Shown: positions 53,109-62,460, numbered from the stretch's first letter. The stretch: 64,000 bases of DNA from Flavobacterium notoginsengisoli (GCF_014207905.1 NZ_JACHLB010000004.1:460889-524888); one strand, 5' to 3'. Program-made: numbers and translations. Notes: generated by a model from the sequence alone, not told the origin.

Positions 53109-53220
53109 TACAACATAGCTACATCATTGTGTTAAAAATTGATATTAAATCAATGAAAATCAACATTTTAAATGTTAATAAAATTCCTTTAACATATCAT
53201 TATGATGTAGTAATGATGTA
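53109..53220. promoter_or_regulatory. 19-bp inverted repeat, candidate operator of the glycan locus
   Basis: TACAACATAGCTACATCAT (53109-53127) faces ATGATGTAGTAATGATGTA (53202-53220), 16 of 19 complementary. Each arm itself contains two tandem TGATGTA/TGTTGTA half-sites 11 bases apart. Such paired half-sites suit a LuxR-type helix-turn-helix dimer, and the neighbouring gene encodes one. Confidence 0.5.
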
Positions 53221-53281
53221 TCGTAATTATATAAAAAATGATATCAAAAAATATAAAATCTGTAAAAAACAAAATCAAATC

Positions 53282-56026
53282 TTACAGAGTTAATAAAAAT
53301 TTCGACAGATTTTCGTCTTGTGTGAGGTTTAATTTCTTTCTAAGACGATATCTATGCAGTTCTACACCTCTAAAAGAGATGTTCATCATGGGTGCAATTT
53401 CTTTTGAAGAAAGGTTCATTTTTAGATAAACGCATAATTTTATATCCTTCGGAGTTAAGTTTGGATATTTCTTAGAAAGATTTATAATAAACTCATTATG
53501 GATTTGATTTAAGTTGGTTTCAAATATTTCCCACTCGTGTTTATTTACTTCATTAATCTTAATTGCCTTCTTGATTTCATTTTTAAGTTTACTGAAATCT
53601 TTCTCCGTTTCTAAAATGCCTTGAATCTTATCAATCATTTCTGTTTGCTTGGCAATTGATAACGATTTACCGGCAACTTCAGAAGATTTTGATTGCAGTT
53701 CTAATTCTAAAATATGTTTTTCATATTCTTGAATATTAAGTTCGTTTTCTTTCTTCAATTCCATTTCAAGAATTTCTCTTTGGTGTTTTAATTCCTCTGC
53801 CTGCAATTTTAGTTTTTGCATATAACGAAGTTTATTCCATTTATAATAAAAGAATAAAACAGCTCCTATAACCAGCAAATAAAGAAGAATCATCCAAAAA
53901 GAAAAATACCAAGGTTCTGCAACTCTAAACTTATAAGACAAAACTTTATCATAAGTAGCACCATCATGCTTGAATATCTCTACCGAATGATATCCACTAC
54001 TTAAATTGTTTAGAATTATTAATCCGTCTGAAATTGGTACAAATTCTCTGCTTTTATCTAATTTATAAAACAAGTTTGGCTTGCTTGCTCCATAAATTCC
54101 AGAAATAACGTTGATTTTTAATTCGGTATTGAATTTTATTTTTGATTCATTAGGAATTAAAACGTCATTACTAAATGCCTCTAATTCTACTTTTGAATTT
54201 TGTTTGTTTTCATATTGCAGTTTTAATGAAATAAATCCATCATCGAGATTAAACAAATAATCGTTATCTGTTTTAAAAATTCTCAGATTTTCATTAATCA
54301 ATTTTCCTTTATAATATTTTTCCTGAATGATATTCCAAATAAACTTATTCCCTTCAGCATAAATGTGATACAAAATTCCGTTTTGCAAAACCATGAAATG
54401 GCTGTCATCTATAGAAACGATATCTGTTACATTTTTAAAACTTGCATTAAACAAATCATTTTCTTCCAATTTATTGGAAATCGAATTATATGTGTACCAA
54501 ACATTATTAATTAAAAAGAGAATTTCTTTTCTAAACTCAAAAATCTTTATTCCAAAGTCATTTTTTATTTTGCTTTGCTGCGTAACATTTTCAACTTTTA
54601 AAGTATTGTAGTTGTCATCTAATAAAACACGATATAATCCGCGATAATTATCAGCGGCCCAAATTTCATTCTTTTTATTTTGAGCAACATATTTAATAGG
54701 TTTCGCAAGATCTTTTATTATTTTATATTCAGATAAATTTGAAGGATTATCATAAACTAAAATACCGCTGTAAGTTGATTGAAAATAAGTATTATTGATA
54801 CTGCTTTTAGACATATTCCAACCGCCACTAACTCCATTAATTTTGGTTAAAGTACTATTTTCATAAGAAAAAGTGCCATCGTTATGACCTATGATATATT
54901 TTCCATCTATAAGCGAGATATTCCATCCTTGCCCTTGTGTGTTAGGCATCATATTGAATTTTCCTCCACTATATTCAAAAATACCATGATTTGAAGCAAT
55001 TAAATAACCTTTATTAATTGTTGCAACGGAGTATACAGATCCTAAAAGCCCAGAATTGTCATAAAAAAATGAAATTGGAGAATTAACCTCAACATGAGCA
55101 ATACCATTATCTAAACCAACCCAAAGGTCATCTTCTTTATCAAATCCTAAACTCAGAACCGAGTTGTTCATTAAAACATTGTCTCGCTCAATATTTTTAT
55201 AAGAATTGGTTTTCAAATCTAAAATAATAATACCGCGATTTCCAGTTCCAATAATCAATTTTTCTCCCTTTATAAATTTTGCGACATTAATTGTTGCCGA
55301 TTTTAACATCTCGTTTATAGGATTGTCCCAACTTTTCAAACCATTTTGATCTAGAACAAAAACACCTTTTTTTTGTGTAAAAATGTAGGTATTATTTTGA
55401 TATTTTTCGATGGCATGAACAACGGTTTTCTTTAATACATCCCAACCTTTCGGATTAGCAATGTATTTATCCTTCATTTTAAAAATTCCATCCTGAACAG
55501 AAGCAACATATAGATTTTGATCTACAGCAAAACAGTATGAAATAAGAAAAGGAAATTTAATTTTCTTAATTGATTTTCCGTTATAAATAAAAACATCGTT
55601 GAATGATTGAAAATACAGCGAACCATTAAATCTGAAAATTTTCCAGATTTCTTCATTGTCTTTTTCATCAAATAATCTAAGATTTTTTGTGATCGAAACA
55701 TAATGCATTGTTCCGTCTTTTCTATACCAATAACCAAATTCTTTATAAGAACCAGAATAGATTTTGTCGCCTTCAATTAAAATAGAGCGAATAATGGTTT
55801 TGTTAGGAAGTGTATATTTTTCCCATTTTACTCCGTCGTAACGAAGCAAATAATGGTTATTGGCAAAGTACATGGCATCGTCTTTTCCTTGAACGACATT
55901 CCATATTTGATTATCACCTTGATAATCTGATTTGCTGTAATTTTCGACAAATGGAAGTAATTCTTGTGCTTGAAGCTGTAAAGCGATGAAAAAGAAGAAA
56001 ACTGATTTTAAAAGTATCGATTTCAA
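53282..56026 (-). CDS. Membrane-spanning sensor-regulator with beta-propeller, Y_Y_Y and LuxR-type HTH domains
   Basis: About 914 residues from the TTG at 56026, which gives a clean signal peptide (KSILLKSVFFFFIALQLQAQ). The GTG at 56056 lies at or before the promoter box and is less likely. The first 650 residues are propeller-like repeats (two-component-regulator-propeller type: SLGFDKEDDLWVGLDNGIAHVEVN; WAADNYRGLYRV). A Y_Y_Y-type domain (FYKLDKSREFVPISDG...GYHSVEIFKHDG) leads to one transmembrane helix (WYFSFWMILLYLLVIGAVLF), a coiled coil and a C-terminal LuxR-type HTH (LTPKDIKLCVYLKMNLSSKEIAPMMNISFRGVELHRYRLRKKL). No histidine kinase domain is present, so it would bind DNA directly from the membrane. 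It is the likely regulator of the adjacent sus-like genes. Confidence 0.88.
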   Translation of the reverse strand: MKSILLKSVFFFFIALQLQAQELLPFVENYSKSDYQGDNQIWNVVQGKDDAMYFANNHYLLRYDGVKWEKYTLPNKTIIRSILIEGDKIYSGSYKEFGYWYRKDGTMHYVSITKNLRLFDEKDNEEIWKIFRFNGSLYFQSFNDVFIYNGKSIKKIKFPFLISYCFAVDQNLYVASVQDGIFKMKDKYIANPKGWDVLKKTVVHAIEKYQNNTYIFTQKKGVFVLDQNGLKSWDNPINEMLKSATINVAKFIKGEKLIIGTGNRGIIILDLKTNSYKNIERDNVLMNNSVLSLGFDKEDDLWVGLDNGIAHVEVNSPISFFYDNSGLLGSVYSVATINKGYLIASNHGIFEYSGGKFNMMPNTQGQGWNISLIDGKYIIGHNDGTFSYENSTLTKINGVSGGWNMSKSSINNTYFQSTYSGILVYDNPSNLSEYKIIKDLAKPIKYVAQNKKNEIWAADNYRGLYRVLLDDNYNTLKVENVTQQSKIKNDFGIKIFEFRKEILFLINNVWYTYNSISNKLEENDLFNASFKNVTDIVSIDDSHFMVLQNGILYHIYAEGNKFIWNIIQEKYYKGKLINENLRIFKTDNDYLFNLDDGFISLKLQYENKQNSKVELEAFSNDVLIPNESKIKFNTELKINVISGIYGASKPNLFYKLDKSREFVPISDGLIILNNLSSGYHSVEIFKHDGATYDKVLSYKFRVAEPWYFSFWMILLYLLVIGAVLFFYYKWNKLRYMQKLKLQAEELKHQREILEMELKKENELNIQEYEKHILELELQSKSSEVAGKSLSIAKQTEMIDKIQGILETEKDFSKLKNEIKKAIKINEVNKHEWEIFETNLNQIHNEFIINLSKKYPNLTPKDIKLCVYLKMNLSSKEIAPMMNISFRGVELHRYRLRKKLNLTQDENLSKFLLTL

Positions 56027-56043
56027 GATATTCGTTTTAAATT

Positions 56044-56051
56044 CAAAGATA
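56044..56051 (-). promoter_or_regulatory. -7 box of the regulator gene
   Basis: TATCTTTG on the minus strand, 18 bases before the TTG at 56026. It overlaps the first codons of the longer GTG-started frame, which argues for the later start. Confidence 0.55.
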
Positions 56052-56079
56052 CTCACAAAATATTTAATTTCCGAAAAGT

Positions 56080-56108
56080 AAAAAAGCTTCCAATGCGGAA
56101 GCTTTTTA
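56080..56108. terminator. Terminator between the regulator and the membrane-protein gene
   Basis: AAAAAGCTTCC-AATGC-GGAAGCTTTTT, an 11-bp stem. It ends the 56143-56640 transcript, which reads toward it on the minus strand. Confidence 0.85.
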
Positions 56109-56142
56109 TATTATTATCTAGAAATAAAATAGTTAAAACAAT

Positions 56143-56640
56143 TTACCTTATCAATCCGATTTTAAAATCGACATTATCTTTCTCTAATTTTAGAATTAAA
56201 CTAGAATTAGCCGCTTGTTCGACATAGAATTCATCACCTTCTTCTATATCATTCCAAAATTTTTCTTTAAAACATACATTTCCCACTCTCCATTCATCAA
56301 AGTTAACCTGATGGATTTCGGAATTATTCTCATTATCATAATGATATTCCTTTTTCTTTACTTTGACTGTTCCAACATATTTTTGCTTTTCATTTAAATC
56401 ATTATATAAATTAATATCTCTCAACCAACTCAAAAGAAGAAAGGCATTAATTACAATGATTGCTCCTCTGAAAAAATAAAAAGTGTGGTTTGAAGTATCG
56501 CATCCAACACATAAATAAACAATTAAAAGCACAATAAGCGAAAAGCCTGATCCTAAAAGCCTAATCGTAGAATTAGCTTTAATTCTATTTTTGACCAATA
56601 CAATATCTTCTTTTGTAAGCGCAATTTTTGATACTGCCAT
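56143..56640 (-). CDS. Two-helix membrane protein of unknown function
   Basis: 165 residues; helices near 27-47 and 54-74, then a soluble beta-rich C-terminal half (VGTVKVKKKEYHYDNENNSEIHQVNFDEWRVGNVCF, FYVEQAANSSLILKLEKDN). No family recognised. It follows the DUF3995 gene by 20 bases and ends at a strong terminator. Confidence 0.65.
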   Translation of the reverse strand: MAVSKIALTKEDIVLVKNRIKANSTIRLLGSGFSLIVLLIVYLCVGCDTSNHTFYFFRGAIIVINAFLLLSWLRDINLYNDLNEKQKYVGTVKVKKKEYHYDNENNSEIHQVNFDEWRVGNVCFKEKFWNDIEEGDEFYVEQAANSSLILKLEKDNVDFKIGLIR

Positions 56641-56660
56641 CTAAAAACTCAAGGATAAAT

Positions 56661-57086
56661 TTAATTCAACAACATCAATACAACACTCAGAATACTGATT
56701 ATTAAACATAATGGCGTAAAATATTTAGTATCATTTTGTCCGAATTTGGTGTTTTTTATTTTTTTGAAAAATCCAAAATATTTAAAATCGCCTAAAGCTC
56801 TTAACGCAAATGTAATTGAAAGTAACCAAAAACCTTTTTCACTAAAATCTGGAGACAACTCAACATTAATCATTTTGGTTTCTATTAAATAAAAAACACC
56901 AAATGCAAAGAGTGCAATTGCGACTACTAAAGTTGCAAATATTCCTGGATTTCTTGGCGGAGTATTCTCATCTGGAGTCGGATAAACACCTTGAGTTCCC
57001 CATTTTCCTCCAAAAGCCCAATAAAAATGAACGGATGAAAGAAAAAGAAATATCGAAAATAATAGTACCGCAATGATTTTTGCCAT
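56661..57086 (-). CDS. DUF3995 membrane protein
   Basis: 141 residues, four helices (near 3-23, 48-69, 84-100, 122-140). The HFYWAFGGKWG motif after the first helix and the ALRALGDFKYFGFFKK segment fit the DUF3995 family. Function unknown. It sits directly after ackA (23-base gap) on the same strand. Confidence 0.85.
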   Translation of the reverse strand: MAKIIAVLLFSIFLFLSSVHFYWAFGGKWGTQGVYPTPDENTPPRNPGIFATLVVAIALFAFGVFYLIETKMINVELSPDFSEKGFWLLSITFALRALGDFKYFGFFKKIKNTKFGQNDTKYFTPLCLIISILSVVLMLLN

Positions 57087-57109
57087 TATTAAATCTATTG
57101 GTTAAGAAA

Positions 57110-58294
57110 TTAATTTTCTAATAATTGAAAAACTTGATTGGCAATTTCGTACTCTTCGTCTGTTGGTACAACCAGAACTTTAACAATAGCATTTGAAGAG
57201 TTAATTTCTCTTAATTCCTTAGAACGAATTTGATTCTTTTCTTTATCAATTTCAATTCCGAAATAATCCATATCTGTACAGATTAAATTGCGCATATAAG
57301 ATGAGTTTTCGCCAATTCCCGCTGTAAAAACAATGGCATCCAATCCGTTAAGGGCTGATGCATAAGCTCCTATAGTTTTTCTAATTCTATAAGCATTCAT
57401 CTGTAGTGCAAGCTGACAATCTTTATTTCCTTTTTCTGCTTCTGCTTCAATATCACGCAAATCGCTATAACCAGTAAGGCCTAACATTCCACTTTGTTTC
57501 AATAAAACAGCATTAACTTCATCTGGAGTATATCCTAAATTCTTAATCATATAGAAAACAACAGATTGGTCAATATCTCCGGCACGAGTTCCCATAATCA
57601 AACCATTTGAAGGTGAAAATCCCATCGAAGTATCAATACATTTCCCGTCTTTAATCGCTGCCATACTGCAGCCATTTCCTAAATGAATGGTAATTATTTT
57701 AGAATTATTTTTCAAATAAGCGATTGCTTTTTCTGAAACATATTTATGGCTAGTTCCGTGAAAACCGTAAACACGAACTTTATTTTCTGTCAAAAGATAG
57801 TTTGGAATCGCATATTTAAAGGCAACTTCAGGCATTGTTTGATGGAAAGCAGTATCAAAAACTGCAATTTGTTCTGCTGAGCTGAAAATTTCTTCTGCAA
57901 CATTAATTCCCTCTAAATTCGCTGGATTATGCAAAGGCGCTAACTCAAAAAGCTGTTTGATTTTTGCTTTTACTTTTTCATCAATTTTCACAGTATCGCT
58001 AAAATCACTACCGCCATGTACTACACGATGTCCAACAGCTGCAATTTCAGAAGTTGATTTAATAACTCCTTTTTCAGCATCCAAAAGCATGTTGGCTACT
58101 TTTTGCAATCCAACTTTATGATTCGGAATAGGAAGTGTTTCTTCAATTGATCCGCTTGCCGTTTTAAAAACAATATTTGAAGTTTCTAAACCAATTCTAT
58201 CAATCATACCCGAACAAATTACTTGGTTTTCTGGCATAACCATTAATTGATATTTTATTGAAGAACTTCCTGAGTTTATAATAAGTATTTTCAT
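57110..58294 (-). CDS. ackA: Acetate kinase
   Basis: 394 residues, the normal length. It interconverts acetate plus ATP and acetyl phosphate. Motifs: INSGSSSIKYQL (N-terminal phosphate loop), GHRVVHGGSDF, FDTAFHQTMPE, GFHGTSHKYVSE, HLGNGCSMAAI, MGTRAGDIDQS and FTAGIGENSSYMR. It lies downstream of pta, 164 bases away. The gap contains the GGTGCTAAGATGCTAAG repeat. Confidence 0.97.
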   Translation of the reverse strand: MKILIINSGSSSIKYQLMVMPENQVICSGMIDRIGLETSNIVFKTASGSIEETLPIPNHKVGLQKVANMLLDAEKGVIKSTSEIAAVGHRVVHGGSDFSDTVKIDEKVKAKIKQLFELAPLHNPANLEGINVAEEIFSSAEQIAVFDTAFHQTMPEVAFKYAIPNYLLTENKVRVYGFHGTSHKYVSEKAIAYLKNNSKIITIHLGNGCSMAAIKDGKCIDTSMGFSPSNGLIMGTRAGDIDQSVVFYMIKNLGYTPDEVNAVLLKQSGMLGLTGYSDLRDIEAEAEKGNKDCQLALQMNAYRIRKTIGAYASALNGLDAIVFTAGIGENSSYMRNLICTDMDYFGIEIDKEKNQIRSKELREINSSNAIVKVLVVPTDEEYEIANQVFQLLEN

Positions 58295-58337
58295 TTTTTT
58301 TAAAGGTGCTAAGATGCTAAGTTTCTAAAGTGCTGAG
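58295..58337. repeat. GGTGCTAAGATGCTAAG repeat between pta and ackA
   Basis: A run AAAGGTGCTAAGATGCTAAG and AAAGTGCTGAG (58302-58337) resembles 19918-19952, where GGTGCTGAGATACTAAGATG follows the GNAT gene. It is a dispersed intergenic repeat. Confidence 0.55.
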
Positions 58338-58458
58338 TTTTATTGAAAGACTCAAAACTTTTTTTATATTTTTTATATTGTGAATTCATATTCAAATAAA
58401 AGCAATTTCAAGGCAAAGTATAAATTAATAATTTACCATTAACAATTCACAATTATTA

Positions 58459-60552
58459 TTACATTCCTTGTGCTTGAATTGCCGTAATAACGACTGTATT
58501 GATAATATCGTCTACTGTACAACCTCGGCTTAAATCATTTACGGGCTTATTCAAACCTTGAAGCATTGGGCCAATTGCCAAAGCTCCAGTTTCTCTTTGA
58601 ACGGCTTTATAAGTATTATTTCCTGTATTTAAATCTGGAAAAATAAGTACGCTTGCTTGTCCTGCCACTTCAGAATCTGGCATTTTACTCTTTCCAACAG
58701 TTAAATCAACTGCAGCGTCATACTGAATTGGACCTTCAATTTTTAAGTCTGGTCTTTTTTCTTTTACGATTGCAGTCGCAGTTCTTACTTTATCAACTTC
58801 GTCTCCTTTTCCGGAAGAACCAGAAGAATAAGAAAGCATCGCAATTTTTGGTTCAATTCCGAATGCTAAACTAGATTCTGCCGATGAAATCGCAATTTCT
58901 GCCAATTGTTCAGCTGTTGGATTTGGATTGATGGCACAATCTCCAAAAACTGAAACTCGGTCTTCTAAACACATAAAAAATACCGAAGAAACTACAGATG
59001 AATTTGGTTTTGTTTTAATGAATTGCAATGCTGGCAAAATAGTATGTTGTGTGGTATGCGCTGCACCAGAAACCATTCCGTCTGCATGACCTTTGTAAAC
59101 CATCATGGTTCCGAAATACGAAACATCTTCCATTAAATCTCGTGCCATTGTGATACTTACGTTTTTAGCTTTTCTAAGCTCATAATAAGTATTGGCGTAA
59201 TCTTCATAAAGTTCAGATTCTTTTGGATTGATGATATTAACTTTTGAAAAATCTAGCGTGATTCCAAGTTCTACCACTTTATTTTCGATTTGTTTTTTAT
59301 CTCCAATAATCGAAATATCAACAACATCCATATCTAATAATCTCGATGCTGCCGTAATAATTCGGTCATCATTTCCTTCTGGAAGTACAATATGTTTTCT
59401 ATGCTGTTTCGCTCTTTTAACCATGTTATATTGAAACATTTTTGGCGTCATACCTTCAGCTTCAAAAGTGATCAATCTTTCTGATAGAGCATCGTTATCA
59501 ACATATTTTTCAAATGTCGTTATAGAAGTCTCAATCTTATGCGTATTGTTAGCGTAAATTTCAGATTTTATCGATCCAATTTTATTGGTAATATGATACG
59601 TTCCGCCGTCTACAGCAATAATTGGGACGATTGCAGAAAGTCCTTCAATTAGCTTTAAAATACTTTCTTCTGGAACAATATTTCCTGTTAGAATAATTCC
59701 TGAAATTGTTGGATAATTTGCAGATTCATTCGCTTGTAAAGCCCCTAAAATAATATCTGAACGATCCCCAGGAGTAATTACTAAAGCATTGTTATGCAAA
59801 TGAACCAGATAATTATGAAGCTGCATTGCACCCACGCTGTAATGTCCAATTTCATTGTTCAGATAATTTTCTCCAAACAGCACTTTTGCATTCAGTTCAT
59901 TTACAATTTCCTGCATTGTTGGATTATTCAAAGTAGAAATTAGCGGAATTGTATTAATTAGAACATTAGCTGGCAAAGTCTTTTTTAGGCTATTTGTAAC
60001 CAATTCTATATTTTCTGGCTGAACTTTATTTGCAAAAACAGATAAAACTTCAACTTCTTTCACTTTAAAAGAATCGTAAACCAAATACAAACTGTCTAAA
60101 AGCTCTTCTAAAGTTTTTCCAACGCCCGAACCTACAATTATTGTTGGAATTCCAAGATTTTTAGCGATTAAAACATTCAAATCTAATTCGATAGAAGTTC
60201 CTTCTCCTGTAAAGCTTGTTCCTTCAACCAAAACAAAATCAAAACGTTCTTCTAGCTTTTTATATTTTTCAATTATGAGATCAAGAACCTCTCCTATTTT
60301 TCCTTTATTCTTTTTCTTAATCAATCTGCTTTTCGTAATGGCATAAGCATCTTCAAACTGAATATCAAGATTAAAATAAGACAATACTGTCTCAATATGA
60401 TTATCTACTTCACCATCAATAAAATCTTCGATTATAGGCCTAAAATAGCCAACTTTAGCTGTTTTACCAATCAGAATACTCATCAAACCGAGCGTAATAA
60501 TTGATTTACCACTATTGTGATCGCTAGTGGCTATATATATTGCTTTACTCAT
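58459..60552 (-). CDS. pta: Phosphate acetyltransferase (long form)
   Basis: 697 residues. The long form has an N-terminal P-loop-type domain (IATSDHNSGKSIITLGL), a DRTGG domain (about residues 215-330) and the C-terminal acetyltransferase (HRKHIVLPEGNDDRIITAASRL, GMVSGAAHTTQHTILPALQ, MLSYSSGSSGKGDEVDKV, GPIQYDAAVDLTVGKSKM). It makes acetyl phosphate from acetyl-CoA, and with ackA yields ATP and acetate. A TAATTTTG box lies at 60578-60585 upstream. Confidence 0.96.
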   Translation of the reverse strand: MSKAIYIATSDHNSGKSIITLGLMSILIGKTAKVGYFRPIIEDFIDGEVDNHIETVLSYFNLDIQFEDAYAITKSRLIKKKNKGKIGEVLDLIIEKYKKLEERFDFVLVEGTSFTGEGTSIELDLNVLIAKNLGIPTIIVGSGVGKTLEELLDSLYLVYDSFKVKEVEVLSVFANKVQPENIELVTNSLKKTLPANVLINTIPLISTLNNPTMQEIVNELNAKVLFGENYLNNEIGHYSVGAMQLHNYLVHLHNNALVITPGDRSDIILGALQANESANYPTISGIILTGNIVPEESILKLIEGLSAIVPIIAVDGGTYHITNKIGSIKSEIYANNTHKIETSITTFEKYVDNDALSERLITFEAEGMTPKMFQYNMVKRAKQHRKHIVLPEGNDDRIITAASRLLDMDVVDISIIGDKKQIENKVVELGITLDFSKVNIINPKESELYEDYANTYYELRKAKNVSITMARDLMEDVSYFGTMMVYKGHADGMVSGAAHTTQHTILPALQFIKTKPNSSVVSSVFFMCLEDRVSVFGDCAINPNPTAEQLAEIAISSAESSLAFGIEPKIAMLSYSSGSSGKGDEVDKVRTATAIVKEKRPDLKIEGPIQYDAAVDLTVGKSKMPDSEVAGQASVLIFPDLNTGNNTYKAVQRETGALAIGPMLQGLNKPVNDLSRGCTVDDIINTVVITAIQAQGM

Positions 60553-60577
60553 AATTATTTATATTTATTCTAAATAA

Positions 60578-60585
60578 CAAAATTA
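60578..60585 (-). promoter_or_regulatory. Candidate -7 box of pta
   Basis: TAATTTTG on the minus strand, 26 bases before the pta start. No well-spaced TTG. Confidence 0.4.
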
Positions 60586-60618
60586 TACATTTCGATTCTA
60601 TTTATGCTGTAACAAAAG

Positions 60619-61692
60619 TTAAAACCAACGTCTTTTCTTGAAATAAATGATTAAGCCAATTACTAGCAAAAACATCACTCCCATTACTACAAAATAGCCA
60701 TTCTGCATTTTGAGTTCTGGCATATTTTCAAAGTTCATTCCGTACACTCCAACAATAAAAGTAAGCGGAATAAATATGGCCGAAATAATGGTTAGTGTTT
60801 TCATGATTTCATTCATTTTTCGGCTTTGTTCCGAAAAATAGAAATTAGAAGCACTTTCCAAAGCACTCATATCCGATTCTATCTGTTCTAAAAGCTCCAA
60901 ACTCTTTTGATGCAATCTTATAAAGAAATTGAACGTTTCTTTCTGAATCAAGCCATTTTCGTCGTCATCATCTTTTTTGGTTTTTAAATAGTATAATGAA
61001 TCTCTCAAAGGCACGATAGAACGTTTTAAAAAGTTCAAATTATCGCGGTGATTTTCAATTTTTTCTAAAATAATTGGTTTAGCATCTTTTTTAGTGAGGT
61101 TAATCAACTCCTCAACTTTATCTTCTTCATCTTCCAGTGTAATGTAGAAATTTTCCATTACAGCGTCTAAAAGCAGATACAAGAGATAATCTACCTTTTT
61201 AGTTCTAACAATTCCTGCATGCGTGCGTAAACGCTCTCTAATGTGAGTAAAGAAATCACTGCGTTTTTCCTGAAACGAAATCAATATTCCGTCTTTCAAA
61301 ATAAAACTAATTTGTTCTACACTAATATTATCAGAATATTCAGAAGGCAAAAGGGATTTTATATTAAAGAATAAAACGTTTTGTTGCTCTTCCAGCTTAG
61401 TTCTTTTAGTCGTATTTAAGATATCTGCTAAAAGAAAATCATCGAGCTTAAAATGTGTTCCAATTGTTTTAAGCAATCCAATGTCATTTAATCCATGAAC
61501 ATTTAACCAATTGTTTTTAGTATAATCAAAACAAGAATTTAGTGCTAAAACAGTAAACTTATCATATTCAACAACATCTGCATCGTCGTATACGAAAAGT
61601 TGCATCTCAGTCTCGTGTTCTTTGTGCGTTCCTGTATATTCTAATGTAATATGCTGTAGCTTGCGTCCTTTCTTGTATTTGATCTTTCTCAT
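60619..61692 (-). CDS. corA: CorA-family magnesium/cobalt transporter
   Basis: 357 residues. The large N-terminal cytoplasmic domain is followed by a long helix (EEDKVEELINLTKKDA...LNFLKRSIVPLRDSL) and two C-terminal transmembrane helices. The invariant GMN selectivity motif is present (VYGMNFENMPELKMQNGY), with a basic tail (KKRRWF). It forms a pentameric Mg2+ channel in the inner membrane. It is 66 bases upstream of pta on the same strand. Confidence 0.96.
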   Translation of the reverse strand: MRKIKYKKGRKLQHITLEYTGTHKEHETEMQLFVYDDADVVEYDKFTVLALNSCFDYTKNNWLNVHGLNDIGLLKTIGTHFKLDDFLLADILNTTKRTKLEEQQNVLFFNIKSLLPSEYSDNISVEQISFILKDGILISFQEKRSDFFTHIRERLRTHAGIVRTKKVDYLLYLLLDAVMENFYITLEDEEDKVEELINLTKKDAKPIILEKIENHRDNLNFLKRSIVPLRDSLYYLKTKKDDDDENGLIQKETFNFFIRLHQKSLELLEQIESDMSALESASNFYFSEQSRKMNEIMKTLTIISAIFIPLTFIVGVYGMNFENMPELKMQNGYFVVMGVMFLLVIGLIIYFKKRRWF

Positions 61693-61813
61693 TCTGGAAA
61701 TTTTACAATAGTAATATTACGAAAAAGAATTCGAAGAAGAAATGACAATTATCAGTTTGTGAAAATTCATTTAATAAGTAAAATACATCTTTTCATCATG
61801 TATAGACATAAAA

Positions 61814-61841
61814 AAAACCGAGCCATTTCTGACTCGGTTTT
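61814..61841. terminator. Orphan terminator
   Basis: AAAACCGAG...CTCGGTTTT, 9-bp stem with A and T runs on both sides. It is upstream of corA, which reads away from it, so it does not serve that gene. Confidence 0.75.
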
Positions 61842-62338
61842 CTATTTTAATACTTTGTACTAATTTCTTACCACTAAAGAATTATTTAACTTCTTCAAAA
61901 ATAACAATCCAAGTATATCAGTACTTCACAACGTCGTGGTACAAATATGGTACAAACCTGTTATTTTATTTTACAAAACAACATATTTCCATTCTGAAAG
62001 TTAATCATTTTAAACTTCATTATAGCAGGAATAGTTTCTTAATAAAACTAAGTTTTTTAATAAGAAAGTAATTCTCCCTGATCATTAAAAAGGAAACTGT
62101 AACTCCCATTTTTTTTATCTCTTCTTAAATCTTACCGTTATATTCATTATGCTCTATCAGCGCCGAAAATATTGATGAAATAGAAAGAATGCATCATTCC
62201 AAGCAAGGCCATAATAATATTTTTAATAGGTTAAATTGATCCTCGTAGGTTTCAATACTGCTCTCCCCACGGAAAGGCCTAAAAGGCGGAAAACTTAAAG
62301 TTTTCATTCTTTTTAAAAAGCCACAAAAAATGTCTGAA

Positions 62339-62372
62339 GACCTGCAAATTCAAGGATTTGCAGGTTTTTTTT
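62339..62372 (+). terminator. Orphan plus-strand terminator
   Basis: CCTGCAAAT-TCAAGG-ATTTGCAGG followed by eight T. No gene precedes it on the plus strand within the window, which suggests either a small RNA or a truncated gene at 61900-62340. Confidence 0.8.
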
Positions 62373-62428
62373 ATTTTAGGCCTGTTTTCAATATTTATAA
62401 ATCCTCACAAAATTAAAGGTGCAGAATC

Positions 62429-62460
62429 GGTGCACTTTCCGGCGCGCTGAAAAGTGCACC
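62429..62460. repeat. GC-rich inverted repeat upstream of the integrase
   Basis: GGTGCACTTT and AAAGTGCACC, a perfect 10-bp dyad around a 12-base loop containing GGCGCGC. It lies 100 bases upstream of the recombinase start and could be an arm/core site or operator. Confidence 0.6.
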
